NCBI GenBank assembly: GCA_964541085.1
Contig: CAZIPA010000040.1
Span: forward strand, 1-14,622
Reading direction: 5' to 3'
Source of the DNA: UBA4644 sp964541085
GTDB taxonomy: Bacteria > Bacillota > Clostridia > Oscillospirales > Butyricicoccaceae
Length of the DNA: 14,622 bases
Shown: piece after piece, positions 6,096 through 13,043 of the stretch
Numbering within the stretch: position 1 is the first letter of the stretch
Layout: the number at the start of each line of letters is the position of its first letter
Notes under the pieces: model-generated
Told to the model about the DNA's origin: nothing
Databases searched by the model: none
Seen by the model: the letters and a program-made list of their open reading frames with translations, nothing else
Program-made: the position numbers and the translations under genes

Positions 6096-6170
6096 GTGCG
6101 CCTTGCGGCGTGAGGTTTTCGGGCTTGGCTCTCCCTTTGGGAGAGCTGTCACCGCAGGTGACTGAGAGGG
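6096..6170 (+). repeat. dispersed repeat module 2, copy B
   Basis: It shares GCGGCGTGAGGTTTTC, GCTTGGCTCTCCCTTTGG, GAGAGCTGTCA and GAGAGGG with the copy at 1405-1483. Here the central hairpin CTCTCCC-TTT-GGGAGAG is perfect. In this cluster module 2 comes before module 1, the reverse of the first cluster. Confidence 0.85.
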
Positions 6171-6205
6171 TTGTTCTTTCGTCCCCCGTTCCTGGCTCCC
6201 TAGTT

Positions 6206-6332
6206 CCCCACAAAATCTTCGATTTTGCGGGGGCCCCCTTTCATTTAACCGCCTCGGTTGACGCAGTTCTGCGCCGCCCTGCGGCATGACGCCGCCACTC
6301 GGCGGCGGGGGCTTGCTGCGCAAGCTGTCCGG
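6206..6332 (+). repeat. dispersed repeat module 1, copy B
   Basis: It opens with the hairpin CCCCACAAAATC / GATTTTGCGGGG (one mismatch, loop TTC), then GCCCCCTTT, AACCGCCTCGGTTGACGC, CCTGCGGCATGACGCC and ACTCGGCGGCGGGG. The same series of blocks is at 1200-1319, but the first hairpin has a different loop and compensating stem bases. Between here and 6402 only AT-rich unique sequence is seen. Confidence 0.85.
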
Positions 6333-6401
6333 CAGGGGATGATTATGCTATAAAATCATTGAGCGATAAAATCTGTGGGAGTATTTGCAATTCTATTGCA
6401 G

Positions 6402-6496
6402 CCCTCTCAGTCGGCTTCGCCGCCAGCTCTCCCAGAGGGAGAGCCAAGCGTGAAAACCAAGCGCAGTCATGCGATATCACAGCGCCTGCGGCGCAC
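6402..6496 (-). repeat. dispersed repeat module 2, copy C (inverted)
   Basis: Read on the minus strand this is module 2 again. On the plus strand it shows CCCTCTCAGTCGGCTTCGCC, then AGCTCTCCCAGAGGGAGAGC, CAAGCGTGAAAACCAAGCGC and a GCGCCTGCGGCGC end. It sits in opposite orientation to copy B 230 bp away. It ends five bases before the TetR promoter. Confidence 0.85.
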
Positions 6497-6500
6497 CCGC

Positions 6501-6529
6501 TTGACATTCCCCCACAAAAGTGCTATACT
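6501..6529 (+). promoter_or_regulatory. promoter of the tetR-MATE operon
   Basis: TTGACA (6501-6506), 17-base spacer, TATACT (6524-6529). The start would fall inside the palindrome that begins at 6531, so the promoter should be shut by the repressor bound there. Confidence 0.9.
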
Positions 6530-6530
6530 C

Positions 6531-6553
6531 AAAACCTAATGACATTAGGTTTT
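6531..6553. promoter_or_regulatory. palindromic operator, probable TetR autoregulation site
   Basis: Perfect 10-base arms AAAACCTAAT and ATTAGGTTTT are separated by GAC. The palindrome begins two bases after the -10 box and ends just before the tetR ribosome site (AAAGGAG, 6555-6561). Its placement over the start point and its size fit a TetR-family dimer, so the operon likely represses itself until a ligand binds. Confidence 0.85.
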
Positions 6554-6569
6554 GAAAGGAGAATGCACG

Positions 6570-7151
6570 ATGCCACGAAGCGGACTGGATTCGGCGCAGG
6601 TGGTGGAGGCAGCGGCAAAGCTGGTGGAGCAGCAGGGGGCAGGAGCCTTTTCCATGCGGGCGCTGGCGGAGTCGCTGAACATTCAAACTGCCTCTTTGTA
6701 TCATCATGTGAAAAGCATGGATGTCCTTTTGACGGAGGTCTGCGGCTACGCCATGAGAATGCAGCGGGACGCAGAGCTGAAGGCCATGGAGGGCAAGCAG
6801 CGGGAGGAGGCCATTTTTGCGCTGGCGGAGGCTTATCGCCGTTTTACCCGGGAGCACGGAGAGCTGTACCGGCTGATTATCCGCATGGCAGCCTCGGCCT
6901 GGGACGGCATGACGGAGGCTTCCAGCTGCGTATCGGGCCCCTTTTTGCGGGCGCTGGAGGGTTATCGTCTCACCCGGGAGGAAGCTTATCACTGGCAGCG
7001 GATCCTGCGTGGCGTGATTCACGGCTTTGCCTCACAGGAGGATGCGGGATTTTTCTCCCATTTGCCGGTGGATGTGGGAGAAAGCTTTCAAATGGCCATC
7101 CGTACCTGTGTGCTGGGACTGGAGCGGGCAGAAACGGAGGGCAGCGTATGA
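6570..7151 (+). CDS. TetR-family transcriptional repressor, WHG-type C-terminal domain
   Basis: 193 residues from the ATG at 6570, chosen because AAAGGAG lies 8 nt upstream; an upstream TTG in the same frame would sit before that site, and an ATG at 6563 is out of frame. The N-terminal helix-turn-helix spans about residues 27-47 (FSMRALAESLNIQTASLYHHV), the TetR hallmark. The C-terminal half contains YRRFTREHGELYRLI and WQRILRGVIHGFASQEDAGF, which resembles the TetR 'WHG' ligand domain family. It should bind the palindrome at 6531-6553 and control itself and the MATE pump, with the pump's substrate or a related compound as inducer; the ligand is unknown. Its TGA overlaps the ATG of the pump gene (ATGA), so the two are translationally coupled. 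Confidence 0.9.
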   Translation: MPRSGLDSAQVVEAAAKLVEQQGAGAFSMRALAESLNIQTASLYHHVKSMDVLLTEVCGYAMRMQRDAELKAMEGKQREEAIFALAEAYRRFTREHGELYRLIIRMAASAWDGMTEASSCVSGPFLRALEGYRLTREEAYHWQRILRGVIHGFASQEDAGFFSHLPVDVGESFQMAIRTCVLGLERAETEGSV

Positions 7152-8515
7152 AAACGGAACAAAGCAGAAATGCGCTGTTTACCACCGACCCCGTGCAACG
7201 GGCGGTGATTTCTCTGGCCGTGCCTACGGTGATCAGTCAGATCATCACCGTGATCTACAATATGGCAGATACCTTTTTCATCGGTCAACTGGGCGACCCC
7301 AATCAGGTGGCAGCCGCCACGCTGGCCATGCCGCTGTTTATGTTTCTGACGGCGCTGGCAAACCTGTTCGGCATCGGCGGCGCCAGCTTCATTTCCCGCT
7401 GTCTGGGGGCCGGCAACCGGGAAAAGGCCAGAAGCACCGCTTCCTTCTGCATCTGGGGCGCGGCAGCGGCGGCCTTTTGCTTCGGTACCGGCGTGACCCT
7501 GCTGCGGGGAGTGCTGCTGCCCCTGTTCGGTGCGGATGCGGAGACCTTTTCCCATTGTGCCTCCTATGTGTTCTGGACCATCGGACTGGGAGCGGTTCCT
7601 ACGGTGCTCAATGCGACGCTGGCCCATCTGATCCGTGCGGAGGGCTATTCTGCGCAGGCCAGCTTTGGCGTGGCGCTGGGCGGCATTCTGAACATTCTCA
7701 TCGACCCGGTGTTCATTTTCCTGTTCCGCATGGAGATCGCCGGAGCGGCCATTGCAACCATGCTGTCCAATGTGGCGGCGATGATCTATTTCCTGCTGTT
7801 CCTGTACCGCATCCGGAAGCAGACGGTAATTACGCCCTCGCCCCGCTGTCTGACGCTGAAGCAGGGCATCCCCGGAGAAGTGCTGGCGGTGGGCTTTCCC
7901 AGCTGTGTCATTTCCGTGATGGGAACCCTGTCCAACCTGACCCTGAACCGGATCATTGCCGGCTATTCCAACGAGGCGGTGGCGGGCATGGGCATTGCCA
8001 AAAAAATTGACCTGCTGGCCTTTGCCATCGCCCAGGGCATGACTCAGGGGACGCTGCCCCTCATCGGCTACAATTACAGCTCCGGCAACCGGAAACGGAT
8101 GCTGGCGGCGCTGAAAACGCTGCTGGTGGATTGTCTTGCGGTGGCCTTTGCCGGTATGGCGCTAATGTTTTTCGGGGCGGGGCCCATGACCCGCTGCTTT
8201 ATTTCCGACGGCACAACGGTGGAATATGGCAGAAACTTTCTGCGCATCGTCTGTCTGGCCTGTCCCACCACGGCACTGAATTTTCTGGTGATTACCCTGT
8301 TTCAGGCCACGGGAAAAAAGCTTCAGCCGCTGATTCTGTCCCTGCTGCGCAAGGGCGGACTGGATATCCCGCTGATGCTGCTGTTCAACGCACGGCTGGG
8401 CGTGTCCGGCATTGCTTGGGCAACGCCGCTGGCCGACGGGCTGGCGCTGGTGGTGTCCGCCGCACTGGTGCTGCCCTATCTCCGCACCCTGCGAAAGGAA
8501 GCGCGCGGAGCGTGA
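7148..8515 (+). CDS. MATE-family multidrug efflux transporter (first)
   Basis: 455 residues, typical for the MATE family, with 12 predicted membrane segments arranged as two six-helix halves. Family segments include AVPTVISQIITVIYNMADTF in the first helix, then FIGQLGDPNQVAAATLAMP, and GGASFISRCLGAGN after helix 2. MATE pumps use a sodium or proton gradient to expel cationic drugs, dyes or metabolites. The start overlaps the tetR stop, so no separate promoter is needed. The frame is open far upstream (to 6359), but that part reads through the repeats and the tetR gene in the wrong frame and is not coding. It ends 20 nt before a terminator shared with the second MATE gene on the other strand. 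The substrate cannot be told from sequence. Confidence 0.93.
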   Translation: MKTEQSRNALFTTDPVQRAVISLAVPTVISQIITVIYNMADTFFIGQLGDPNQVAAATLAMPLFMFLTALANLFGIGGASFISRCLGAGNREKARSTASFCIWGAAAAAFCFGTGVTLLRGVLLPLFGADAETFSHCASYVFWTIGLGAVPTVLNATLAHLIRAEGYSAQASFGVALGGILNILIDPVFIFLFRMEIAGAAIATMLSNVAAMIYFLLFLYRIRKQTVITPSPRCLTLKQGIPGEVLAVGFPSCVISVMGTLSNLTLNRIIAGYSNEAVAGMGIAKKIDLLAFAIAQGMTQGTLPLIGYNYSSGNRKRMLAALKTLLVDCLAVAFAGMALMFFGAGPMTRCFISDGTTVEYGRNFLRIVCLACPTTALNFLVITLFQATGKKLQPLILSLLRKGGLDIPLMLLFNARLGVSGIAWATPLADGLALVVSAALVLPYLRTLRKEARGA

Positions 8516-8534
8516 GGGCATCATACAAAAAAAC

Positions 8535-8570
8535 CGGGTACCCGGCCTTGCCGGATACCCGTTGCTTTTA
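8535..8570. terminator. bidirectional terminator between the two MATE genes
   Basis: The stem CGGGTACCCGGC / GCCGGATACCCG (12 bp, one mismatch) with loop CTT is followed by TTGCTTTTA on the plus strand. An A-run at 8527-8533 gives a T-run on the minus strand, so both convergent genes can use it. Confidence 0.85.
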
Positions 8571-8573
8571 TGG

Positions 8574-9920
8574 TTAGAAATAGCGGTATTTTTTCCGTTT
8601 GGTCAGCAGGAAGAGGATGGAGATCACAAAGGCGCAGATTTCCGCCGCCATGTTGGCCAGCCAGATGCCGTCAGAGCTGTTCAGCAGCACCGGCAGGAAG
8701 AGCACGGCCGAGGTCTGGAACACCAGCGTCCGCAGGAAGGAAACCGCTGCGGAAACGCCGCCGTCGTTCAGCGCCGTAAAGAAGGAGGAGACGAAAATGT
8801 TGAAGCTGGACAGCAGGAAGGAGAAGCAGAACAGCCGGAAGGCGTGAATCGTCAGCTCCAGCAGTGCGGCGTCATAGCCCACGAAAATGCCCGCCAGCGT
8901 GGGTGCCAGCAGCCAGGCCAGCACCGAAAGCACAATACCCGCAATGCCCGTGAGCAGCACACTTTTCTTCAGCATATTTTTCAGCTCATCATAATGGAGC
9001 GCACCGTAATGAAAGCTGATGACCGGGGCGCTGCCGATGGAATAGCCCACGGCGATGGCGATGAAAATAAACTGCACATACATCAGCACCCCATAGGCGG
9101 AAATGCCGTTTTCTCCCAGATACTTCAGCAGCTGGAAATTGTACAGCATACTCACCAGCGAGGAAGAAATATTGCTCATCAGCTCGGAGGAGCCGTTGGC
9201 ACAGGCTTGCAGAATGGGACGGGCCTCCAGCTTGGCCGGACGCAGCCGCAGAGGGCTGTCATTGGGCCGGAGGAAATAAATCAGGGGAATCACGCCGCCC
9301 ACCAGCTGGCTCAGACCGGTGGCAATGGCCGCACCGGCCACGCCCCAGGGCAGCACACCCACAAACAGCGCATCCAGCACCATGTTGGTGCAGCCGGCGG
9401 CCACGGTGGTAATCAGACCCAGCTTGGGCTTTTCCGCTGCGATGAGAAAGCTCTGGAACACATTTTGCAGCATGAAGGTGACGGTAAAGCCGATGTTGAT
9501 CCGGCCATACAGAACGCAGTAGGGGAGCATCTCCTCCGTTGCGCCCAGCAGCAGGGATATGGGCTCCATAAAGATCAGACCCGCAATGGAAAGCACCACG
9601 CCCAATATCACCGTGAGAAGAATCATCATGGAAAAATACCGGTTGGCCTTTTCCGGATCCCCTTCGCCCAGCTTGCGGGAAACCAGCGCCGTGCCGCCGG
9701 TGCCGATCATAAAGCCCATGCCGCCCAGAATCATAATAAAGGGCATCACCAGATTGATGGCGGCGAAGGCCGTGCTGCCGGCAAAGTTGGACACAAAATA
9801 ACCGTCCACCACGCCGTAGATGGAGGTGAACACCATCATCACAATGGAGGGCAGGGTGAAACGGAACAGACGGGAATAGGTAAAATGATCCGAGAGCTGG
9901 ATCTTCGATTTCTGCTGCAT
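8574..9920 (-). CDS. MATE-family efflux transporter (second)
   Basis: 448 residues from the ATG at 9920, with 12 predicted membrane helices. Recognisable MATE segments are FTLPSIVMMVFTSIYGVVDGY in helix 1, GTGGTALVSRKLGEGDPEKA after helix 2, and GVAGAAIATGLSQLVGG in the middle. It is only distantly like the first MATE gene, so this is not a recent duplication. An open frame extends upstream to a TTG at 10025, but that stretch contains the gene's own promoter (-10 at 9997-10002), so the shorter form is preferred; it also fits the usual length of about 450. The ATG at 9920 has no clear ribosome site next to it. It is transcribed away from purB and towards the tetR-MATE operon. No dedicated regulator gene is adjacent. 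Substrate unknown. Confidence 0.92.
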   Translation of the reverse strand: MQQKSKIQLSDHFTYSRLFRFTLPSIVMMVFTSIYGVVDGYFVSNFAGSTAFAAINLVMPFIMILGGMGFMIGTGGTALVSRKLGEGDPEKANRYFSMMILLTVILGVVLSIAGLIFMEPISLLLGATEEMLPYCVLYGRINIGFTVTFMLQNVFQSFLIAAEKPKLGLITTVAAGCTNMVLDALFVGVLPWGVAGAAIATGLSQLVGGVIPLIYFLRPNDSPLRLRPAKLEARPILQACANGSSELMSNISSSLVSMLYNFQLLKYLGENGISAYGVLMYVQFIFIAIAVGYSIGSAPVISFHYGALHYDELKNMLKKSVLLTGIAGIVLSVLAWLLAPTLAGIFVGYDAALLELTIHAFRLFCFSFLLSSFNIFVSSFFTALNDGGVSAAVSFLRTLVFQTSAVLFLPVLLNSSDGIWLANMAAEICAFVISILFLLTKRKKYRYF

Positions 9921-9960
9921 AAGACAAAAAACGCCGCGAAAGGGTGGCGGCAGCGCTCCT
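9921..9960 (-). promoter_or_regulatory. leader hairpin with T-run directly before the second MATE start
   Basis: On the minus strand AGGAG (9956-9960) is followed by a stem TGCCGC / GCGGCG (9952-9947 with 9937-9932), a nine-base loop, then TTTTTTGTCTT and the ATG. The stem plus six T resembles a weak intrinsic terminator or attenuator. The only good AGGAG is 35 nt from the ATG unless the hairpin shortens the gap. Confidence 0.4.
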
Positions 9961-9996
9961 TTTCTGTAGATTCGGGCCGAGACCCACACGAAGGCC

Positions 9997-10025
9997 AGCA
10001 TACCACAGAACCGCAGGAAAGTCAA
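9997..10025 (-). promoter_or_regulatory. promoter of the second MATE gene
   Basis: On the minus strand TTGACT (10020-10025) and TATGCT (9997-10002) are 17 bases apart. Transcription would start near 9990, giving a leader of about 70 nt that contains the hairpin before the ATG. Confidence 0.7.
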
Positions 10026-10115
10026 CGGCTTTCGCCCTCTCCGCCCGGGAAAGGAGGACAGCAGGGGAGGGCGTTAAAAATCTTCCTTTTTTCGGATTTT
10101 TCCCCGGAAAAGGCA

Positions 10116-10144
10116 TTGACAAGCCGCCGGATTTGCGGTAAGAT
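10116..10144 (+). promoter_or_regulatory. promoter of the purB-purA-guaA operon
   Basis: TTGACA (10116-10121), 17-base spacer, TAAGAT (10139-10144). Start near 10151, leaving a leader of about 125 nt. No PurR-type palindrome or purine-riboswitch core is recognised in it. Confidence 0.85.
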
Positions 10145-10157
10145 TTCGCCCGTGGAC

Positions 10158-10259
10158 ATGACGCGCATCAGCAGGCAGGCCATCGCCCTTTCTGTATGAT
10201 GAGCGTTTTCTGATTTTTCAGCGGAAACGCCGGGCAAGCCCCCATCCCATTCTGCCCGG
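10158..10259 (+). promoter_or_regulatory. structured purB leader: mini-ORF and two abutting hairpins
   Basis: A 13-codon ORF (MTRISRQAIALSV, 10158-10199) without a visible ribosome site opens the leader. Then come a hairpin at 10203-10230 (GCGTTT/AAACGC outer, CTGA/TCAG inner, TTTT loop) and a second at 10230-10259 (CCGGGCA / TGCCCGG, 16-base loop). The second ends four bases before AAGGAGG of purB, so it could affect ribosome access. Regulation is inferred only from placement. Confidence 0.4.
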
Positions 10260-10275
10260 AAAAAGGAGGCTTTTC

Positions 10276-11709
10276 ATGAGGGAACGATACGAAAATCCCC
10301 TGTGCCGAAGGTATGCGGGCCGGGAGATGCAGGAGATTTTTTCCGATGACCGGAAGTTTTCCACCTGGCGCAGGCTGTGGCTGGCGCTGGCGGAGGCCCA
10401 GAAGGAGCTGGGACTGGACATTACAGAGGAACAGCTGGCGGAAATGCGGGCGCATCTTACGGATATTGACTACACCATGGCGGCGGAAAAGGAGCGGGAG
10501 CTGCGGCACGATGTGATGGCCCACATTCATACCTTCGGTGCGGCCTGCCCCAAGGCCCGGCCCATTATTCATCTGGGGGCCACCAGCTGCTTTGTGGGGG
10601 ACAATACCGATGTGATTTTGCAGCGGGACGCCCTGCGGCGCATCCGGCAGCTGCTGTTGCAGGCCATTGCCGCGCTGACGGAGTTTGCCGAAGCCTATCA
10701 GGCCCAGCCCGCGCTGGCCTATACTCATTTTCAGGCGGCCCAGCCCACCACCCTGGGCAAGCGTGCCACCCTGTGGCTTCAGGATCTGATGATGGATCTG
10801 GAGCATCTGGATCAGGTGCTGAACGGGCTGAAGCTGCTGGGCTGCCGGGGCACCACCGGAACGGCTGCCAGCTTTCTGGAACTGTTTGCCGGAGACCGGG
10901 ACAAGGTGCGGCAGCTGGAAAAGCGGATCGCGGAAAAAATGGGCTTTTCTCAGGTGTATCCCGTCAGCGGACAGACCTATTCCCGCAAGGTGGATTATTT
11001 CATCCTTTCGGTGCTGTCGGGCATCGCCCAGAGCGCCATGAAGTTCGCCGGAGATATCCGTCTGCTGTCCCATCTGAAGGCGGTGGACGAACCCTTTGAG
11101 GCGGGACAGGTGGGCTCTTCGGCTATGGCCTACAAGCGGAATCCCATGCGTTCCGAGCGCATCTGCGCCCTGGCCCGCTATGTCATCGCCGACGCGCTGA
11201 ATCCGGCCATGACGGCGGGAACCCAGTGGCTGGAGCGGACGCTGGACGATTCTGCCAACCGGCGGATCAGTCTGCCGGAGGCATTTCTGGCTACAGACGG
11301 ACTGCTGACCCTGTATATCAATGTGATCCGGGGCCTGCGGGTCTATCCCCGGGTGCTGGAGCGCCAGCTGCGGGAGGAGCTGCCCTTTCTGGCGACGGAG
11401 AACATCCTGATGCACTGTGTGCAGAAGGGCGGCGACCGGCAGACGCTGCATGAGGCCATTCGCCGGCATTCTGTGGCGGCAGGCCGGAGCATCAAGGAGG
11501 AAGGGGCGGACAACGATCTGCTGGAGCGCATCGCCGCCGATCCTGCCTTTGGCATCACCATGGAGGAGATTCAGGAGATTTTGAACCGGAGCGACCTGAC
11601 CGGTATGGCCCGGGAGCAGACAGTGGACTATCTGGCCCAGGTGCGGGCGGTGCTGGCGGAAAATGAAAGCTGGCTGGCCTGCCGGGAGGATGCCCGGATA
11701 CAGGTATAA
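10276..11709 (+). CDS. purB: adenylosuccinate lyase
   Basis: PurB acts twice in purine synthesis, splitting SAICAR to AICAR plus fumarate and adenylosuccinate to AMP plus fumarate. The 477 residues fit the family. The fumarase/aspartase superfamily signature is GSSAMAYKRNP at 280-290, with the flexible-loop catalytic Ser at 281/282 and Lys287 and Asn289. THFQAAQPTTLGKR at 150-163 has the second catalytic His (151), and GATSCFVGDNTD around Thr103-Ser104 is the conserved substrate-binding stretch. RHDVMAHI holds His78. In the signature Ala285 stands where most family members have Pro (S-S-x-M-P-x-K), a mild variant. AAGGAGG lies 6 nt before the ATG. It is the first gene of the operon, 30 nt before purA. 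Confidence 0.96.
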   Translation: MRERYENPLCRRYAGREMQEIFSDDRKFSTWRRLWLALAEAQKELGLDITEEQLAEMRAHLTDIDYTMAAEKERELRHDVMAHIHTFGAACPKARPIIHLGATSCFVGDNTDVILQRDALRRIRQLLLQAIAALTEFAEAYQAQPALAYTHFQAAQPTTLGKRATLWLQDLMMDLEHLDQVLNGLKLLGCRGTTGTAASFLELFAGDRDKVRQLEKRIAEKMGFSQVYPVSGQTYSRKVDYFILSVLSGIAQSAMKFAGDIRLLSHLKAVDEPFEAGQVGSSAMAYKRNPMRSERICALARYVIADALNPAMTAGTQWLERTLDDSANRRISLPEAFLATDGLLTLYINVIRGLRVYPRVLERQLREELPFLATENILMHCVQKGGDRQTLHEAIRRHSVAAGRSIKEEGADNDLLERIAADPAFGITMEEIQEILNRSDLTGMAREQTVDYLAQVRAVLAENESWLACREDARIQV

Positions 11710-11739
11710 ACGAACAACAGACAGAAAGGAGCTGCTGCA

Positions 11740-13008
11740 ATGCTGACAGCCATTGTGGGAATCAACTGGGGTGACGAGGGCAAGGGCCGGATGGTGGACC
11801 TGCTCTCCCAAAATTATGAGATCATCTGCCGCTATCAGGGCGGCAACAACGCCGGACATACCGTGGTGAACGATCAGGGCAAGTTTGTGCTGAACCTGCT
11901 GCCCTCCGGCATTCTCCGGAGCAACACCGTCAATCTCATCGGCAACGGTGTGGTGGTGGATCTGGAGCATCTGTGCCGGGAGACGGAAATGCTCCGTCAG
12001 GCGGGCATTGCCATCACGCCGGAGCATCTGAAGCTCAGCAGCCATGCCGTCATCTGTATGCCCTATCACCGGATGCAGGATGTGCTGGAGGAGGAGCGTC
12101 TGGCAGACAGGCAATACGGCTCCACCCGCCGGGGCATTGCGCCGGTTTACGGAGACAAATATATGAAAAAGGCGCTGCGGCTGGAGGATCTGCTCCACTG
12201 GGATACGCTGGCGGAAAAGGTGCGGGCGCTGACGGAGTGGAAAAATATCACCTTCACCGGCTATGGCCGGGAGCCTCTCGACCCGGAGGAGCTGCTGGCA
12301 TGGCTGGAGCGCTACGGCAAGCCCTGGCAGGACTATATCTGTGACGGAACGGCGTTTCTGTCGCAGGCGGCGGAGGCGGGGAAGAACATTCTCTTCGAGG
12401 CCCAGCTGGGTGCGCTGCGGGATATTGACTTTGGCATTTATCCATACACCTCATCCTCCAATACGCTGGCGGCCTATGCGCCCATCGGTGCCGGCGTGCC
12501 CGGTCTGCGGCTGGATGAGAGCATCGGCATTATGAAAGCCTATTCCACCTGTGTGGGCGAGGGCCCCTTTACCGTAGAGCAGTTTGGCCCGGAGGCGGAG
12601 GCCCTGCGGCAGGCAGGGGGCGAATATGGCGCGGCCACCGGCCGTCCAAGACGGGTTGGCCCCTTTGATGTGCCCGCTTCCCGCTACGGCGTGAAAATAC
12701 AGGGTGCAGATTATCTTGCATTAACCAAGCTGGATGTGTTATCCTATAGGGAGAGCATTCCGGTCTGCACTGCCTATGCGGTGGATGGCTGCATCACCCG
12801 GGACTTTCCCACCGGCGATCGTCTGCTCCGGGCCCGGCCTGTGATCCGGCTGCTGCCCGGCTTTGGCGATGTGTCCGGCTGCCAACGGAAAGAGGAGCTG
12901 CCCCGGGCGGCGCTGGATTACATCCGCTTTCTGGAGGAGGCGGTGGACTGTCCCATCAAATATGTCTCCGTAGGTGCGGCACGGGATGAATATATCCAGA
13001 TGTTCTGA
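11740..13008 (+). CDS. purA: adenylosuccinate synthetase (divergent form)
   Basis: PurA joins IMP and aspartate using GTP to give adenylosuccinate, the substrate of PurB just upstream. 422 residues, near the usual 425-430. Kept features: NWGDEGKG at 9-16 with the catalytic Asp12, GGNNAGHT with catalytic His40, STRRGIAP at 128-135 with the Arg that reaches the neighbouring subunit, TGRPRR at 300-305 for aspartate, and LTKLDVL for guanine binding. Changes from the usual sequence: FEGAQG is FEAQLG (219-224), so the IMP-contacting Gln is Leu223, and TRVGEGPF is TCVGEGPF with Cys271 for Arg. The Asp12 rules out the phage PurZ type, which lacks it. GAAAGGAG precedes the ATG. Operon position makes AMP synthesis the likely role despite the changes. 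Confidence 0.92.
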   Translation: MLTAIVGINWGDEGKGRMVDLLSQNYEIICRYQGGNNAGHTVVNDQGKFVLNLLPSGILRSNTVNLIGNGVVVDLEHLCRETEMLRQAGIAITPEHLKLSSHAVICMPYHRMQDVLEEERLADRQYGSTRRGIAPVYGDKYMKKALRLEDLLHWDTLAEKVRALTEWKNITFTGYGREPLDPEELLAWLERYGKPWQDYICDGTAFLSQAAEAGKNILFEAQLGALRDIDFGIYPYTSSSNTLAAYAPIGAGVPGLRLDESIGIMKAYSTCVGEGPFTVEQFGPEAEALRQAGGEYGAATGRPRRVGPFDVPASRYGVKIQGADYLALTKLDVLSYRESIPVCTAYAVDGCITRDFPTGDRLLRARPVIRLLPGFGDVSGCQRKEELPRAALDYIRFLEEAVDCPIKYVSVGAARDEYIQMF

Positions 13009-13043
13009 CAAACAAAAAATAACATAAACAATGGAGGATTCGT

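Noticed and set aside
6359..7147. N-terminal extension of the first MATE gene
   Set aside because: It would read across an inverted repeat, a promoter, an operator and the tetR gene in a different frame; the coupled ATG at 7148 fits the family.
8412..10199. A 595-codon plus-strand open frame over the second MATE gene
   Set aside because: Antisense shadow: His/Gln/Gly-rich, no family, and opposite to a clear 12-helix transporter.
10168..12198. A 676-codon minus-strand open frame over purB and purA
   Set aside because: Antisense shadow of two recognised enzymes.
11740..13008. PurZ-like (2-aminoadenine pathway) enzyme
   Set aside because: PurZ lacks the catalytic Asp of WGDEGKG; this protein keeps it (Asp12), and it lies in an ordinary purB-purA-guaA operon.
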